Made by a program: the position numbers and the translations under genes. Shown piece by piece: positions 28,801 through 38,158 of a stretch of 64,000 nucleotides of DNA. Within the stretch, counting starts at the first letter, position 1. Each line of letters starts with the position of its first letter. The notes beneath the pieces were generated by a model. The model was not told where the DNA came from and did no database searches. It saw only the letters and a list, made by a program, of their open reading frames with translations. The stretch is from Paludibacteraceae bacterium (GTDB lineage Bacteria; Bacteroidota; Bacteroidia; Bacteroidales; Paludibacteraceae): positions 59,738-123,737 of the forward strand of contig JAFZLC010000023.1 of the NCBI GenBank assembly GCA_017551675.1. Reading direction: 5' to 3'.

Positions 28801-29065
28801 ATGTTGACCCTTTAATTTCATCAACCTTCTTCACCACATTTTTAAATCCAACATTGGAAATTTCCAAAACATCTCCTTTGTCGACAGAAATACTATACTT
28901 TCCGTCAAAATCCGTGGCAACTCCTTTCGTAGTTCCCTGGATCATTACCGCAGCACCATACACTGGCTCTCCGCTGGAATCCTTAATTGTTCCAGAAATG
29001 GTCCTCTGGGCCATCATACCGAGAGTTACGCAGAGAAGTGCCAAAGACAACAATAATCTTCTCAT
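25853..29065 (-). CDS. SusC/RagA TonB-linked outer-membrane transporter
   Basis: The 1,070-residue protein has a signal peptide (1-20, ending MMA-Q). The carboxypeptidase-regulatory-like domain follows (RTISGTIKDSSGEPVYGAAVMIQGT, about 21-95), then the plug (DEALKGRSSGVQVTASSG, SNIRIRGTSTL, PLYVVDGLPIGG, DASATAIYGSRAANGVIMITTKKG). The 22-strand barrel ends in the aromatic terminus YVLGVNFEF. It moves oligosaccharides across the outer membrane with its SusD lid. It is first in the operon, with a -7 box TACATTTG at 29136-29143. No enzymes, hybrid two-component regulator or ECF sigma/anti-sigma genes are next to it. Confidence 0.95.
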   Translation of the reverse strand: MRRLLLSLALLCVTLGMMAQRTISGTIKDSSGEPVYGAAVMIQGTTKGVATDFDGKYSISVDKGDVLEISNVGFKNVVKKVDEIKGSTFDVKLKDDAEMLSDVVVEAGYIVVRAKDVTGSATHVNADKLTETKTVSVDEALKGRSSGVQVTASSGQPGAKSNIRIRGTSTLTGNSQPLYVVDGLPIGGGKRGTDDNPLASINPEDIESMEILKDASATAIYGSRAANGVIMITTKKGKEGKDGNVDAKVTYSGSVSVSSVSDKLDLMDLGEYSQFYTDPTIMSAFKQSDVDKELKAAAAIGGKGTDWQDEIFRTAVSHQHQIGVNGGNKETQFAVSMGYMKQNGVIINTDFQRFNGRVNLDNQTKKWLRTGISLAYTRINQTKQAGFELSDDNSLGGIGVGGATDEALYVQSLISKPTTAPTDFDGEYTMLGGRDQEIKTNPVRDAYYSPIFVTKNNVIGNIYAKIDFLQPYKTEEKNSNKTLSWRNDFGIDHSNVEESQFTPRNNDAANQQLFIDRSNDYWRFSSVLSYGDKVKDHKYDVMVGYEAWKATWNGMETSKSNYLDDRTFIDPAFQNTSLGEPVDIGGYKGAQSMVSGFARLNYNYKEKYLVTATGRADGSSTLAPKDRWGFFPSFALGWRMSEEKFLAGARDSGTINDLKLRIGYGQTGNAGTDMGYRSSYAQRNGAFGSGLVQGIWVNEDLIWETNWQVNAGIDLNMIKNRISMVFDVFYKQNNDLIVKSEPGATLASRADSWLYTSVPNINAGSMRNVGMDLSLTTTNIEKKFESTKNTFRWTTDFNFSIVRNKVLELQNDSLPLTDDTYFRAAHRSYCRSEVGHAPGLFYGYKTDGIIQNTAQLKSIGRFDGTDVGDYNYVDVNSDGKIDVNDKTFIGDPNPDFTFGMGNTLSYGPWSLSIFVAGTYGNDVYNLLRSKIESMDRFGVNQLATVLDYARVVTNPDGTKYVENSNTNMPRPNSTANGGEDAQTISDRYVEDGSFLRIQNIGLSYNLPKNALDKIKMSNMRITFNVQNIATFTKYSGMNPEVANGSAIAQGIDLGGYPLPRQYVLGVNFEF

Positions 29066-29398
29066 GTTTAATCAATTATAATTAATATTAATTTAGAATA
29101 TGCTCATAATAGACCCAAAACACACAAGGTCGACGCAAATGTAACTTAAAAAAAACAAAAAAAAGATTTTTTTTTATTAAAATTAACAAGACTTTTCCAT
29201 TTTTACATTTATTCCTTTATTCGCTTCTTTTAATAGGGATTCTACAAATGTGAAAAAATCTCAGTAAATCATTTTAAGTAATTCTTATAAATCTATCATT
29301 TTTAATGGCTTAGGATAAATTATGGGGTTATATCTTTATGGAATAAAAAAGAAGAGGCCGCGCTTCTGCACAACCTCTTCCTCTCTCTCTTATTTTGC
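29066..29398. other. intergenic region: SusC promoter and upstream terminator
   Basis: The 333 bases contain the SusC promoter (minus-strand -7 box TACATTTG, 29136-29143, about 70 bases before the ATG) and the terminator of the giant repeat protein (29344-29379). Bases 29150-29340 are AT-rich, with nothing I can identify. Confidence 0.6.
29344..29379 (-). terminator. terminator after the giant repeat gene
   Basis: On the minus strand AAGAGGTTGTGC pairs with GCGCGGCCTCTT around AGAA using three G-U pairs, then CTTTTTT. The wobble pairs work only in the minus-strand transcript, which fixes its direction. Confidence 0.85.
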
Positions 29399-32300
29399 TT
29401 ACTGAACAATCACTTTCTTCTTTTCTCTGCCGGATCGTACGACATAGATACCACCCTTTTTCAAAGGTATCTCCGAATAGGTTCCTTTGCCCGTATATAC
29501 CAATCGGCCTAACTCATCCGTCACGAAGAACTCACTGTTTGCACTCAATCCATAAACGATCAGTTTGCTATTCTTCGTATATACTCTCAACTTGCCTATT
29601 GGCTCAAACTTCGCTACGAATGTCATATTCTTAGCTGGCATAACTGCTGGTATTTCTCTATCCCAACCTTCGAAACGATAACCTAACTTATACAAATCGT
29701 CTGGCAAAGCTACGGAATCTCCATAAGCAATCTCCAACGTGCGGATTGTATCTCCATCTTGTACCAATCGGATCTTGTACAATTTAGCTTCCCATTGTGC
29801 CTCAACAGTCACTGAACTATCTGGCATCACCGCTGGTATCGAATCACTCCAACCTACGAAACGATATCCCTTTCTTGTTGGATCTGATGGTCTTCTTACG
29901 GAATCTCCATACGCATACTCCTCGGTTACCGTCTTCTTGCTTGTGATGTAGGTGAACTCATGTGTATTCAATTTCCATACGACATAAACTGTAACATCTT
30001 CGGCTGGCATCGTAGTTGGAACGGCTGGCTTCCATCCGTCAAAACTATATCCTTCCTTATCGCCCACAGCTATTTCAGATACCTCCTCGCCATATTTGTA
30101 TGTTACAACCACTGTATCGTCATCTGCGATAAAGGTCATATCATAACTATTTGGTTCCCACAATGCGACAATCACCACATTCGTATCTGGCATCGTCACT
30201 GGTATCTCGGCACTCCAACCTGCAAAGAGGTATCCCTCCTTCGTTGGATCTTCTATCTTCTCTATCGTATCACCGTATGAGTATGGTTTTGTCACACGCA
30301 ATGTTCCATCGTCGATAGTCAAACCAAACTGTCTTACCTCATATTGTGCTGTCACCACAATATCCTTGGCTGGCATCGTAGCTGGTATGGAGTCACTCCA
30401 TCCTTTCACAATATAGCCTTCTTTCTCTGGTATCTCAGGTACTGTCACAGCTTCTCCATAGCCGTAAACCTGAGTTGTTGTGTCTTTGTCGACAATCGTG
30501 ATAAACTGATAATCGTTTCTCTCCCAAACTGCCTCCAATCTCACATTCTTGTTCGGCATCAATTCTGGCACCTCACTATCCCATCCTACAAATGTGTATC
30601 CTTCTTTCACAGGATCTTCAATTGCTGGGATCGTGTCATTGTAGAAATAGGTGATGACAATTGTTGAATCACCATAATCAATCACCATGTTGTATTCAAT
30701 TGGTTGCAAATTAGCCATTATTGTAATGTCATGGTTTGGCATAAAGGCTGGCAATGTATCACTCCAGCTTTCGAAGGTGTATCCTACCACTCCTGGCACT
30801 ATCAAGGCTTGAACAGCCTCTCCATATCGATACTCATACGTGAAGGTGTCTGTTGCAACTACAACATAGACATGATAACTTTCTGTAGCCCATACGGCTG
30901 AACGTGTCAAGTCGGTTGCTGGCATGGTAACTGGCACTGTGTCAGACCATCCTTCAAACTGATAACCGTCTCTCTCATTTACAACTGGAACTATAATGGT
31001 GTCTCCAAATGCATAGATCTCTTTCAACACGGAGTCTTCGCCTATCTGCCATGTCATAGTGTAGTTGTTCACATCGAACAACGCGGTCAGATAAACATCT
31101 TTCGCTGGCATTGTTTCTGGCACTGTATCACTCCACTCTTTGAATGTATATCCCTCTTTCTCAGGGTCTGCAGGTGTAGCTACCTTTTGTTGGTAGTTGT
31201 AATACGTAGTTGTTGTATCGCCATCCACTATGACAGCAAGACTGTAGGTGTTTGGTGTCCACATTGCTTCTGAAAGAACATCGTGTGATGGCATGGTTTC
31301 TGGCAATTCTGGTACCCATGACAAGAAGGTGAATCCCTCCTTCTCAGGGTCTTCCACCTCTACGGTCTGACCGTAAGAGTATTCCAAACGTGTTGTGTCC
31401 TCATCCACCAAACTCAAGATGAAATGACTCTGAATCCATGTAGCTTGTAATGTGATATTCTCTGCCGGCATGGTGACTGGCACCTCATCCGACCAACCTG
31501 CGAACAGATAACCTTCTTTCTCTGGTTCTGTCAATGCTGCAACTGTATCTCCATAATGATATTGATAAGTGGTCAATTGTGAATCCACATCGATTGTCAA
31601 ATCATACCACAATGCCTCCCACAATGCAACGATCTCAACATCGTGTGCTGGCATGTTAGTTGGAATAGAATCATTCCATCCAACAAAGGCATATCCCTTC
31701 TCTGGAGTAGGCTCTGCAATCTCTGCCACCGTCTCTCCATATCCGTAGACAATGGATACTGTATCTTGGTTGACAATCTTAACTAGGTTATAATACTCAA
31801 GCGACCATTGAGCCTCAACGGTAACATCACCCGCAGGCATAGACTCTGGTATTGTTGGCAACCATCCTGCAAAGAGATATCCCTCCTTGACTGGCTCATC
31901 CAACACCTGAATAGAATCCATGTAATGGTATTGGTGTGCAACCACCGTATCGCCATCCACAACAGCTACGAATTGGTAATCAACCGCGGTCCATTGTGCT
32001 TCCACAGAAAGGGAACTGTCTGGCATAACAGCAGGTACGGCTGGACTCCATCCTGCAAATTCATATCCCACCTTCTTCGGATCATCTACCATATGAATTG
32101 TATCACCATACGAATACTTGTATGTCTCAACACTCTCTCCGTTTACAAATGAGATTTCATAGCTATTCAAGCTCCATACAGCATTCAACACACGGTCTTC
32201 TGCTGGCATGGTAGTAGGCACCTCTCTATCCCACTCTAAGAAGGTATAACCTTCACGAACAGGATCGTCCTTCATCTTTACTGGTTCGCCATATTGGTAG

Positions 32301-35300
32301 CTTTCTATCAAGGTGTCATTATCAATCCAAGTGATTGTGTAGCTATTAATAAGCCACTTAGCAATGATGGTGTCATTGTAGGCTGGCATGGTAACTGGAA
32401 CCTGTTTGTTCCATCCATCAAATGTATAACCCACCTTCACTGGTTCTTCCACTTCTGCAATCTCACTTCCAAAGGTATACTTGGTTGAAAGTGTATCATC
32501 ATCCGAAATGACTACGAAATAGTAGTTGTTTGGTGTGAACTCTGCATTGAAAATAAGATTCTCTGCTGGCATAGTAGTAGGCACCTCTTTATCCCAAGTT
32601 ATGAATGAATACCCCTCTTTTGGTGTCACCTTTGGTACCTTGATAGTATCTTCATAGGAGTATTTGAAAATTGAGGTGTCTTCATCTACAACAAACGATG
32701 CAGTATAGGTGTTACGTTCCCAAGAGGCGATTACGAGCACATCTGAAGATGGCATCTCCTCAGGGATTGTTCCAATCCAACCAAGGAATGTGAAGCCCTC
32801 CTTCTCAGGGTCTGCTGGTTTCTCAATTGGTTCTTTGTAACTGTATGGAACAATGGTTGTATCCCCATCTACAATCATGGTGAAGTTGTATTTCAACAAA
32901 CGCATATCTGCGATGAGTAGCAGGTTGTTACCTGGCATCATGGTAGGTATCTGATCTGACCATCCGTCAAACTCATATCCCTCCTCTGATGGATCTGTCA
33001 GCGAGATAGGGTTACCATACGTATATGAATAGGTCTTTGGTTTACAATTGACAAGGGTCGTCAATGTATAAGTGTTAATCTTCCATTTTGCCACCACCTT
33101 CAAATCGTTGTCTGGCATGGTAGCAGGGAGTTCCACATCCCATCCTTCGAATGAATATCCCTCCTTAGTTGGAGCAGTCAAAGGTGCAATGGTGGTTCCA
33201 TATTCATAATAGATGGTGTCATTCTGAGATGCATCATCCATATCGTTCACAACAACGATGCTATATGCATTGGCAGACCATTGTGCATTCAGTTCCACAT
33301 CTTCTGCCGGCATGGTCACTGGAGCAGTACCCCATCCAAGGAAGAAATATCCCTCTCTTGTTGGTTTGGTTAATGTTCTATAGTCGATGGTCTCTCCATA
33401 TTGATATTTCTTCTGAATGAAGATGGTATCTGCATTCATGAAGCTGATGGTATAGGTGTTAGCCTTCCATTGTGCCACAAGAATCATATTACGTGCCAAC
33501 ATCTTGGTTGGGAACTCATCATTCCATCCATCAAAAGAGAATCCCTCTTTTGGCAATGGGTCAACTGGCAAAACTGACTCATCGCAATAGTAATAGAATG
33601 TATCATTCAAACTTGGTTGATCGATATCATGGATGATCACCAAAGAATATTTCTTAGCCGACCACTGTGAAGTGTATTGAAGGTCGCGTGCTGGCATAAT
33701 AGCAGGGAACTCGTCGCTCCATCCGTCAAAGTTATAACCTGGTTTGGTTGGATCTGTATAATCGGTTAGTTGGATGGAATCACCATATTCAAAAGTTTGT
33801 GTGAAATAGACGGATTCGTCCACGAGCAACTCCAACTTGTATGCATTTCGTTTCCAAACAGCCTTGATAATCAAATCGGAAGCTGGCATGGTGGCTGGTT
33901 GTTCTTTATCCCAACCGACAAACGTAAATCCTGTGCGAGACTGATCTTCCAACGGAGACAATGTCTCACCATAGAAAAGATTCTCCACCAAGGAGTCTGA
34001 TTCAGTGAAATAGACTACATAGCGGTATTTATTTTTACTCCATTTAGCTGTAGACGAGAAGTCGTTTGCAGGCATAGAGTCTGGCAAGGCTGGTGTCCAT
34101 CCTTCGAAGGTATAACCTTCATGTGAAGGGTCTGCCACACTCACTAAGCTCTTATATAAAATATGAATAGTATCTGATTCAGGAACGAAATCCAACCCTT
34201 TGGTTAGAATGAGTTGATACTCTGCCAAACTCCAAGAGGCTCTAATTACGAAGTCACCATCTGGCATCAACGTGATAGGCTCCTTATCCCATTTTTCAAA
34301 CACATAACCACTCAATGAAGGGGTTTCAAGTGCAGGGATGGTATCTTGGTAGTGATATAGTGTCTCAACGGAATCGTTTTCAGTACGATAGACTACATAG
34401 CGATAAGTATTTTGAGACCAGATAGCACGGATTGTCAAATTATCAGCTGGCATAGTGGCTGGTTGCTCAACATCCCAACGCTCGAAGGTGTAGCCTGGTC
34501 GGTAAGTAGGAGTCTTCAACACTGGCAGTTCGTCGCCATAGCGAAGAACAACAACTGTGGAGTCGTCATCCGTATTATATACCACGTAGCGATAGGTGTT
34601 TTGTGACCATCGTGCCGTTACTGTTAAATTCTTAGCTGGCATTGAGTCAGGCAATGCAGGACTCCATCCGATGAATGTGTAGCCAATTCTTTCTGGATCG
34701 AGGATACCCGTGATAGGTTCCTTATAATCAAATGAAAGTGTATCGTTCTGACTCGGATCATAGATATCTTTTTCGAGAATCAACAGATATGGAGCAATTC
34801 TCCAAACTGCTTCGAATGTAAGATTCTCATCTGGCATATAAGTTGGGAATTCCAAATTCCAACCTATAAATTTATACCCCTCTTTTGAAGGGTTACTTAC
34901 GCCCGACATATCTACAGTGTCCTGATAGCCAAATGATTTGGTGTAGAAGACCTCTTCATCAGACATGAGGGTGATAGTATAGGTTGACTTCTGCCAAATA
35001 GCTCTGACAACCAAATCAGAAGAAGGCATAGTAGCAGGCAAATCGATGCTCCACTGTACAAAAACGTAACCTCTTCTTGAAGGTATTTCAAGAGGAGTAA
35101 GTTCCTCGCCATACTCTTTGGTGGTAACGGTTGAGTCCGTCTCTGTTTGATAAACCACCAAGCGATAGGAAGAAGTTGACCAATTAGCACGAATGACCAC
35201 GTCATGGTCTGGCATAAAGGAAGGAATCTCATTGTCCCATCCGTCGAAGGAGAAGCCCACACGGAATGGTTCTGCAGGTGGTGTGATTGGGTCGCCATAT

Positions 35301-36430
35301 TGAAGTGTGGTGACACTAGAATCCGTATCTAAATAATAGACAACAAAGCGGTAGCTCTTTTGCTCCCACAAAGCATGGATCGTCACATCATGGTCTGGCA
35401 TGGTGGTTGGATTTTCAGCATCCCAACCTTGAAAATCATAGCCACTCCTTACAGGTGTTTCCAATGGAGCTATAGCATCTTCATAATGGAACTGTTCTGA
35501 GATAGCTGGATTGTTTGGATCATCCGTATAGACCTTGTATTGATAGAGGTTGTGAATCCACTGAGCAACGTAAGCCACACCATTCATAGCAGCTGTGGCA
35601 ACCGTTGGCAGAGATGGAGACCATCCTTGGAATGTATATCCCTTCAAACTTGGAGATTCTACAGAAACAGAAGCTTCACAATCGAATGTTTGGGTAAAGT
35701 CAGAAAGAGTCACACCCAATTCTGCATTCGATAGTTGGAAGGTTGAGGTATATTGTTCACTTGTAAATTGTGCCGTCAATGTCAAATCTTCTGCAGGCAT
35801 GGTAGATGGCACATTCTGATCCCATCCGGCAAACACCTTACAACTAGGAATATCCGTAGGAGTTGAGATCGACAGTGCAGTACCCACACTCAAATATTCA
35901 TCTCTGACAGTTTCCCCATTAGAAATAACCTTCAATCGATATCTTGAGGAAATCGTAACATTAGAGAAACATGCTCTAAAGTTTCCTGAATAACATAATC
36001 TTACATATCGTGTACTTGGAGACAATTGGATAGAAACATCATTCACCATTCTTGTATCCGCACTCCAGATTTTACTACTCCAAGAAGATCCATTCGAACT
36101 CTCTTTAACATACCATTCAATATCCGTTGTTAATGCTGCCGACTCACCAGAGAAGGTAAGTTTATCAGGAACTCCATCAAAAGCAATATCCACATACTTA
36201 TCTTTCCAATTGAATCCGCCTAAGAAGTCACCCACACATACACCTAACAATCCTGCGCCATCAATTTCGGGATGTCCCCATTCTGCTGTTCCCTCTGAAT
36301 TGACAACGACAGATCCATCGTTAAACAGACTCTCTGACATTGTAAATGGCACTGAGACCTTTGACAATACATTATTCGTTAAGAATATACAAACTAATGA
36401 TATTATAAACTTAGTAACAATGTTTCTCAT
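29399..36430 (-). CDS. giant secreted protein with 34 InlB-type B-repeats
   Basis: From the ATG at 36430 the product has 2,343 residues; the frame extends to a GTG at 36511, but MRNIVTKFIISLVCIFLTNNVLS is a good signal peptide. Residues to about 200 form a non-repetitive head. I count 34 repeats of about 60 residues (Listeria-Bacteroides type) with the pattern K-x-G-Y-x-F-x-G-W-x-x-x-x-P-x-x-M-P-A-x-D-x-x-x-x-A-x-W-x-x-N-x-Y, then a strand pair with Y-x-Y-G. They are diverged rather than identical. The last 60 residues (VYGLSANSEFFVTDELGRLVYTGKG...IPLKKGGIYVVRSG...VIVQ) look like a type IX secretion sorting domain. A surface-attached fibre or adhesin is a reasonable inference. It has its own promoter (36494-36523) and a clear terminator. 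Confidence 0.88.
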   Translation of the reverse strand: MRNIVTKFIISLVCIFLTNNVLSKVSVPFTMSESLFNDGSVVVNSEGTAEWGHPEIDGAGLLGVCVGDFLGGFNWKDKYVDIAFDGVPDKLTFSGESAALTTDIEWYVKESSNGSSWSSKIWSADTRMVNDVSIQLSPSTRYVRLCYSGNFRACFSNVTISSRYRLKVISNGETVRDEYLSVGTALSISTPTDIPSCKVFAGWDQNVPSTMPAEDLTLTAQFTSEQYTSTFQLSNAELGVTLSDFTQTFDCEASVSVESPSLKGYTFQGWSPSLPTVATAAMNGVAYVAQWIHNLYQYKVYTDDPNNPAISEQFHYEDAIAPLETPVRSGYDFQGWDAENPTTMPDHDVTIHALWEQKSYRFVVYYLDTDSSVTTLQYGDPITPPAEPFRVGFSFDGWDNEIPSFMPDHDVVIRANWSTSSYRLVVYQTETDSTVTTKEYGEELTPLEIPSRRGYVFVQWSIDLPATMPSSDLVVRAIWQKSTYTITLMSDEEVFYTKSFGYQDTVDMSGVSNPSKEGYKFIGWNLEFPTYMPDENLTFEAVWRIAPYLLILEKDIYDPSQNDTLSFDYKEPITGILDPERIGYTFIGWSPALPDSMPAKNLTVTARWSQNTYRYVVYNTDDDSTVVVLRYGDELPVLKTPTYRPGYTFERWDVEQPATMPADNLTIRAIWSQNTYRYVVYRTENDSVETLYHYQDTIPALETPSLSGYVFEKWDKEPITLMPDGDFVIRASWSLAEYQLILTKGLDFVPESDTIHILYKSLVSVADPSHEGYTFEGWTPALPDSMPANDFSSTAKWSKNKYRYVVYFTESDSLVENLFYGETLSPLEDQSRTGFTFVGWDKEQPATMPASDLIIKAVWKRNAYKLELLVDESVYFTQTFEYGDSIQLTDYTDPTKPGYNFDGWSDEFPAIMPARDLQYTSQWSAKKYSLVIIHDIDQPSLNDTFYYYCDESVLPVDPLPKEGFSFDGWNDEFPTKMLARNMILVAQWKANTYTISFMNADTIFIQKKYQYGETIDYRTLTKPTREGYFFLGWGTAPVTMPAEDVELNAQWSANAYSIVVVNDMDDASQNDTIYYEYGTTIAPLTAPTKEGYSFEGWDVELPATMPDNDLKVVAKWKINTYTLTTLVNCKPKTYSYTYGNPISLTDPSEEGYEFDGWSDQIPTMMPGNNLLLIADMRLLKYNFTMIVDGDTTIVPYSYKEPIEKPADPEKEGFTFLGWIGTIPEEMPSSDVLVIASWERNTYTASFVVDEDTSIFKYSYEDTIKVPKVTPKEGYSFITWDKEVPTTMPAENLIFNAEFTPNNYYFVVISDDDTLSTKYTFGSEIAEVEEPVKVGYTFDGWNKQVPVTMPAYNDTIIAKWLINSYTITWIDNDTLIESYQYGEPVKMKDDPVREGYTFLEWDREVPTTMPAEDRVLNAVWSLNSYEISFVNGESVETYKYSYGDTIHMVDDPKKVGYEFAGWSPAVPAVMPDSSLSVEAQWTAVDYQFVAVVDGDTVVAHQYHYMDSIQVLDEPVKEGYLFAGWLPTIPESMPAGDVTVEAQWSLEYYNLVKIVNQDTVSIVYGYGETVAEIAEPTPEKGYAFVGWNDSIPTNMPAHDVEIVALWEALWYDLTIDVDSQLTTYQYHYGDTVAALTEPEKEGYLFAGWSDEVPVTMPAENITLQATWIQSHFILSLVDEDTTRLEYSYGQTVEVEDPEKEGFTFLSWVPELPETMPSHDVLSEAMWTPNTYSLAVIVDGDTTTTYYNYQQKVATPADPEKEGYTFKEWSDTVPETMPAKDVYLTALFDVNNYTMTWQIGEDSVLKEIYAFGDTIIVPVVNERDGYQFEGWSDTVPVTMPATDLTRSAVWATESYHVYVVVATDTFTYEYRYGEAVQALIVPGVVGYTFESWSDTLPAFMPNHDITIMANLQPIEYNMVIDYGDSTIVITYFYNDTIPAIEDPVKEGYTFVGWDSEVPELMPNKNVRLEAVWERNDYQFITIVDKDTTTQVYGYGEAVTVPEIPEKEGYIVKGWSDSIPATMPAKDIVVTAQYEVRQFGLTIDDGTLRVTKPYSYGDTIEKIEDPTKEGYLFAGWSAEIPVTMPDTNVVIVALWEPNSYDMTFIADDDTVVVTYKYGEEVSEIAVGDKEGYSFDGWKPAVPTTMPAEDVTVYVVWKLNTHEFTYITSKKTVTEEYAYGDSVRRPSDPTRKGYRFVGWSDSIPAVMPDSSVTVEAQWEAKLYKIRLVQDGDTIRTLEIAYGDSVALPDDLYKLGYRFEGWDREIPAVMPAKNMTFVAKFEPIGKLRVYTKNSKLIVYGLSANSEFFVTDELGRLVYTGKGTYSEIPLKKGGIYVVRSGREKKKVIVQ

Positions 36431-36444
36431 TTTTCTATCTCTTA

Positions 36445-36513
36445 AGGTGGATTCTATCAATCCACATTTTTTCACAATTTTTTGTTTAAACAGCAAATTT
36501 ACGAAACTCACCT
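36445..36513. repeat. inverted-repeat element E2 over the giant-gene promoter
   Basis: The arms AGGTGGATTCTAT (36445 onward) and GAAACTCACCT (ending 36513) are 69 bases end to end, and the interior shares TTTGTTTAAA with E1. On the minus strand the right arm falls inside the promoter spacer and the left arm in the leader, a geometry that would suit an operator. Confidence 0.65.
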
Positions 36514-36523
36514 TTTAAACAAA
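36494..36523 (-). promoter_or_regulatory. promoter of the giant repeat gene
   Basis: The minus strand reads TTTG (36520-36523), an 18-base spacer, then TAAATTTG (36494-36501), a near-ideal Bacteroidota promoter. Transcription would start about 55-60 bases before the ATG at 36430, supporting that start over the GTG at 36511. Confidence 0.65.
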
Positions 36524-36554
36524 GCAAAATTCTGACAAAGATAGGAAATTTTAC

Positions 36555-36591
36555 AAAAAAGAAAGGACGTTTTTTAGCAAAACATCCTTTC
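36555..36591 (-). terminator. terminator after the CoA-transferase gene
   Basis: On the minus strand GAAAGGATGTTTT pairs with AAAACGTCCTTTC around a short loop (one T-G pair) and is followed by six T residues. Confidence 0.85.
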
Positions 36592-36624
36592 CGATAAATA
36601 TATTCTAAAAAATGTGCGTTTTTT

Positions 36625-36660
36625 AGGTGGATTCGAAATGAAATAGGTTTAATTCAACCC
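36625..36660. repeat. partial element E3 (left arm only)
   Basis: TTTTTTAGGTGGATTC matches the left arms of E1, E2 and E5, but no matching right arm follows before the CoA-transferase stop codon. A weak partner GGTTTAATTCAACC lies inside. It is probably a decayed copy. Confidence 0.4.
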
Positions 36661-36670
36661 GACATTCATT

Positions 36671-38158
36671 TTAATCCCATTTTGTATTACGCATATCGCC
36701 TGTTTGTTCGAATGCGAGGTGCATATTCAACGCTTTTGAAAGGGTCATTGGAGTATGACATTTTCCTGCCATCAACTTCAAATAATCCCAAAGCAACTCT
36801 TTGTATTCTGGGTGAACGCAATTTTCGATGATGCATTCTGCTTTTTGCAATGGTGATTTTGCACGTAAGTCTGCCACACCTTGCTCTGTCACAATCACCT
36901 TTACGGAGTGTTCTGAACTATCGATATGGCTAGCCATAGGAACGATAGCGGAGATAACACCACCCTTAGCAACTGATGGACAAGTGAAGATAGACAAGAA
37001 TGAGTTACGAGAGAAATCAGCAGAACCACCCAATCCATTCATCATCTTTTGTCCCAACACGTTGGTACTGTTAACATTACCGAAGATATCCACCTCCAAA
37101 GCTGTATTGATGGCAATCACACCCAAACGACGAACCACCTCTGGGTTGTTAGAGATCTCTTGCGGACGAAGCATCAACTTATCCTTGAAGAAATCATAAT
37201 TAGCATATACATCCATCAAAACATCATCAGACAATGTCAATGAGCTACCACTTGCGAAGGTGATACGTCCGCGCTTCATCAAATCGATAACTGAGTTTTG
37301 AATCACCTCAGTGTACATTGTAAATGCAGGTATATCATCGCAATTACCCAATGAACTCAACACGGCATTAGCAATGTTTCCTACACCGGATTGCAATGGC
37401 AAGAACTCACTTGGAATAATGCCTCTGCGCAATTCGCTCAAAAGGAAGTTAGCCACGTTTTCACCAATCTTAGCTGTCACAGCATCCACTGGTGTAAACT
37501 GAGCGATACCATCAGGCAAATCGGTCTTCACAACGCCAAGCACCTTTTTAGGGTCCACCTTCAACGTAGCAGAACCTGCACGGTCAGATGGAGTATAGAT
37601 TGGAATTTCACGACGATGAGGAGGATTAATCGGTTCATACAAATCATGCATTCCATTGATTTTAGCTGGATGATGTGCATTTAACTCAATGATCACCTTG
37701 TCGGCCTTCTCCACCAATGTAGGAGTAATACCCACTGAGGTAGTCAATACCACTTCTCCCTTATCTGTAATATCTGCAGCCTCGATTAAAGCATAATCAA
37801 GATGTCCGAGGAAACCATAACGAAGATCCTGTGCTACATGAGACAAGTGCATGTCAAAGTATTGCACCTCACACTTATTGATAGCGTTACGCATATCTTT
37901 ACTCGATTGAAAAGGAGTACGGAATTTCACCGCCTTAGCACGTGAAAGAGCTCCATCAATCTGATCTCCGGTCGAACCACCTGTAATCAAGCCCACCTTA
38001 AACTCATTTCCCTTTGCATGTTCAGCTTCTGCTTTCAATGCCAATGCTGCGGTGGTTGCCTTTACAGTACCTACTGATGAAAATCCTCCGATTCCTATTA
38101 CATCATTATTCTTGATGTAAGATGCTGCCTCTTCAGCCGTAATAAAATTAAATGCCAT
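36671..38158 (-). CDS. acetyl-CoA hydrolase/transferase family (succinate CoA-transferase)
   Basis: The 495-residue protein belongs to the Ach1/Cat1 class of CoA-transferases. Features are NDVIGIGGFSSVG near the start, the glycine-rich LPLQSGVGNIANAVLSSLG, the catalytic glutamate in MYTEVIQ (about E284), ASGSSLTLSD, and NGLGGSADFSRNS. Relatives move CoA between acetyl- or propionyl-CoA and succinate; in propionate- and succinate-forming Bacteroidota this fits end-product metabolism. The exact acyl donor is an inference. It stands alone with its own terminator. The reading frame is complete. Confidence 0.92.
   Translation of the reverse strand: MAFNFITAEEAASYIKNNDVIGIGGFSSVGTVKATTAALALKAEAEHAKGNEFKVGLITGGSTGDQIDGALSRAKAVKFRTPFQSSKDMRNAINKCEVQYFDMHLSHVAQDLRYGFLGHLDYALIEAADITDKGEVVLTTSVGITPTLVEKADKVIIELNAHHPAKINGMHDLYEPINPPHRREIPIYTPSDRAGSATLKVDPKKVLGVVKTDLPDGIAQFTPVDAVTAKIGENVANFLLSELRRGIIPSEFLPLQSGVGNIANAVLSSLGNCDDIPAFTMYTEVIQNSVIDLMKRGRITFASGSSLTLSDDVLMDVYANYDFFKDKLMLRPQEISNNPEVVRRLGVIAINTALEVDIFGNVNSTNVLGQKMMNGLGGSADFSRNSFLSIFTCPSVAKGGVISAIVPMASHIDSSEHSVKVIVTEQGVADLRAKSPLQKAECIIENCVHPEYKELLWDYLKLMAGKCHTPMTLSKALNMHLAFEQTGDMRNTKWD

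Noticed and set aside
29739..35819. Many plus-strand frames inside the giant gene
   Set aside because: They recur with the repeat period and are antisense shadows of the B-repeats.
36431..36511. GTG start at 36511 for the giant repeat protein
   Set aside because: A good promoter lies inside this stretch and the signal peptide begins at the ATG 36430.
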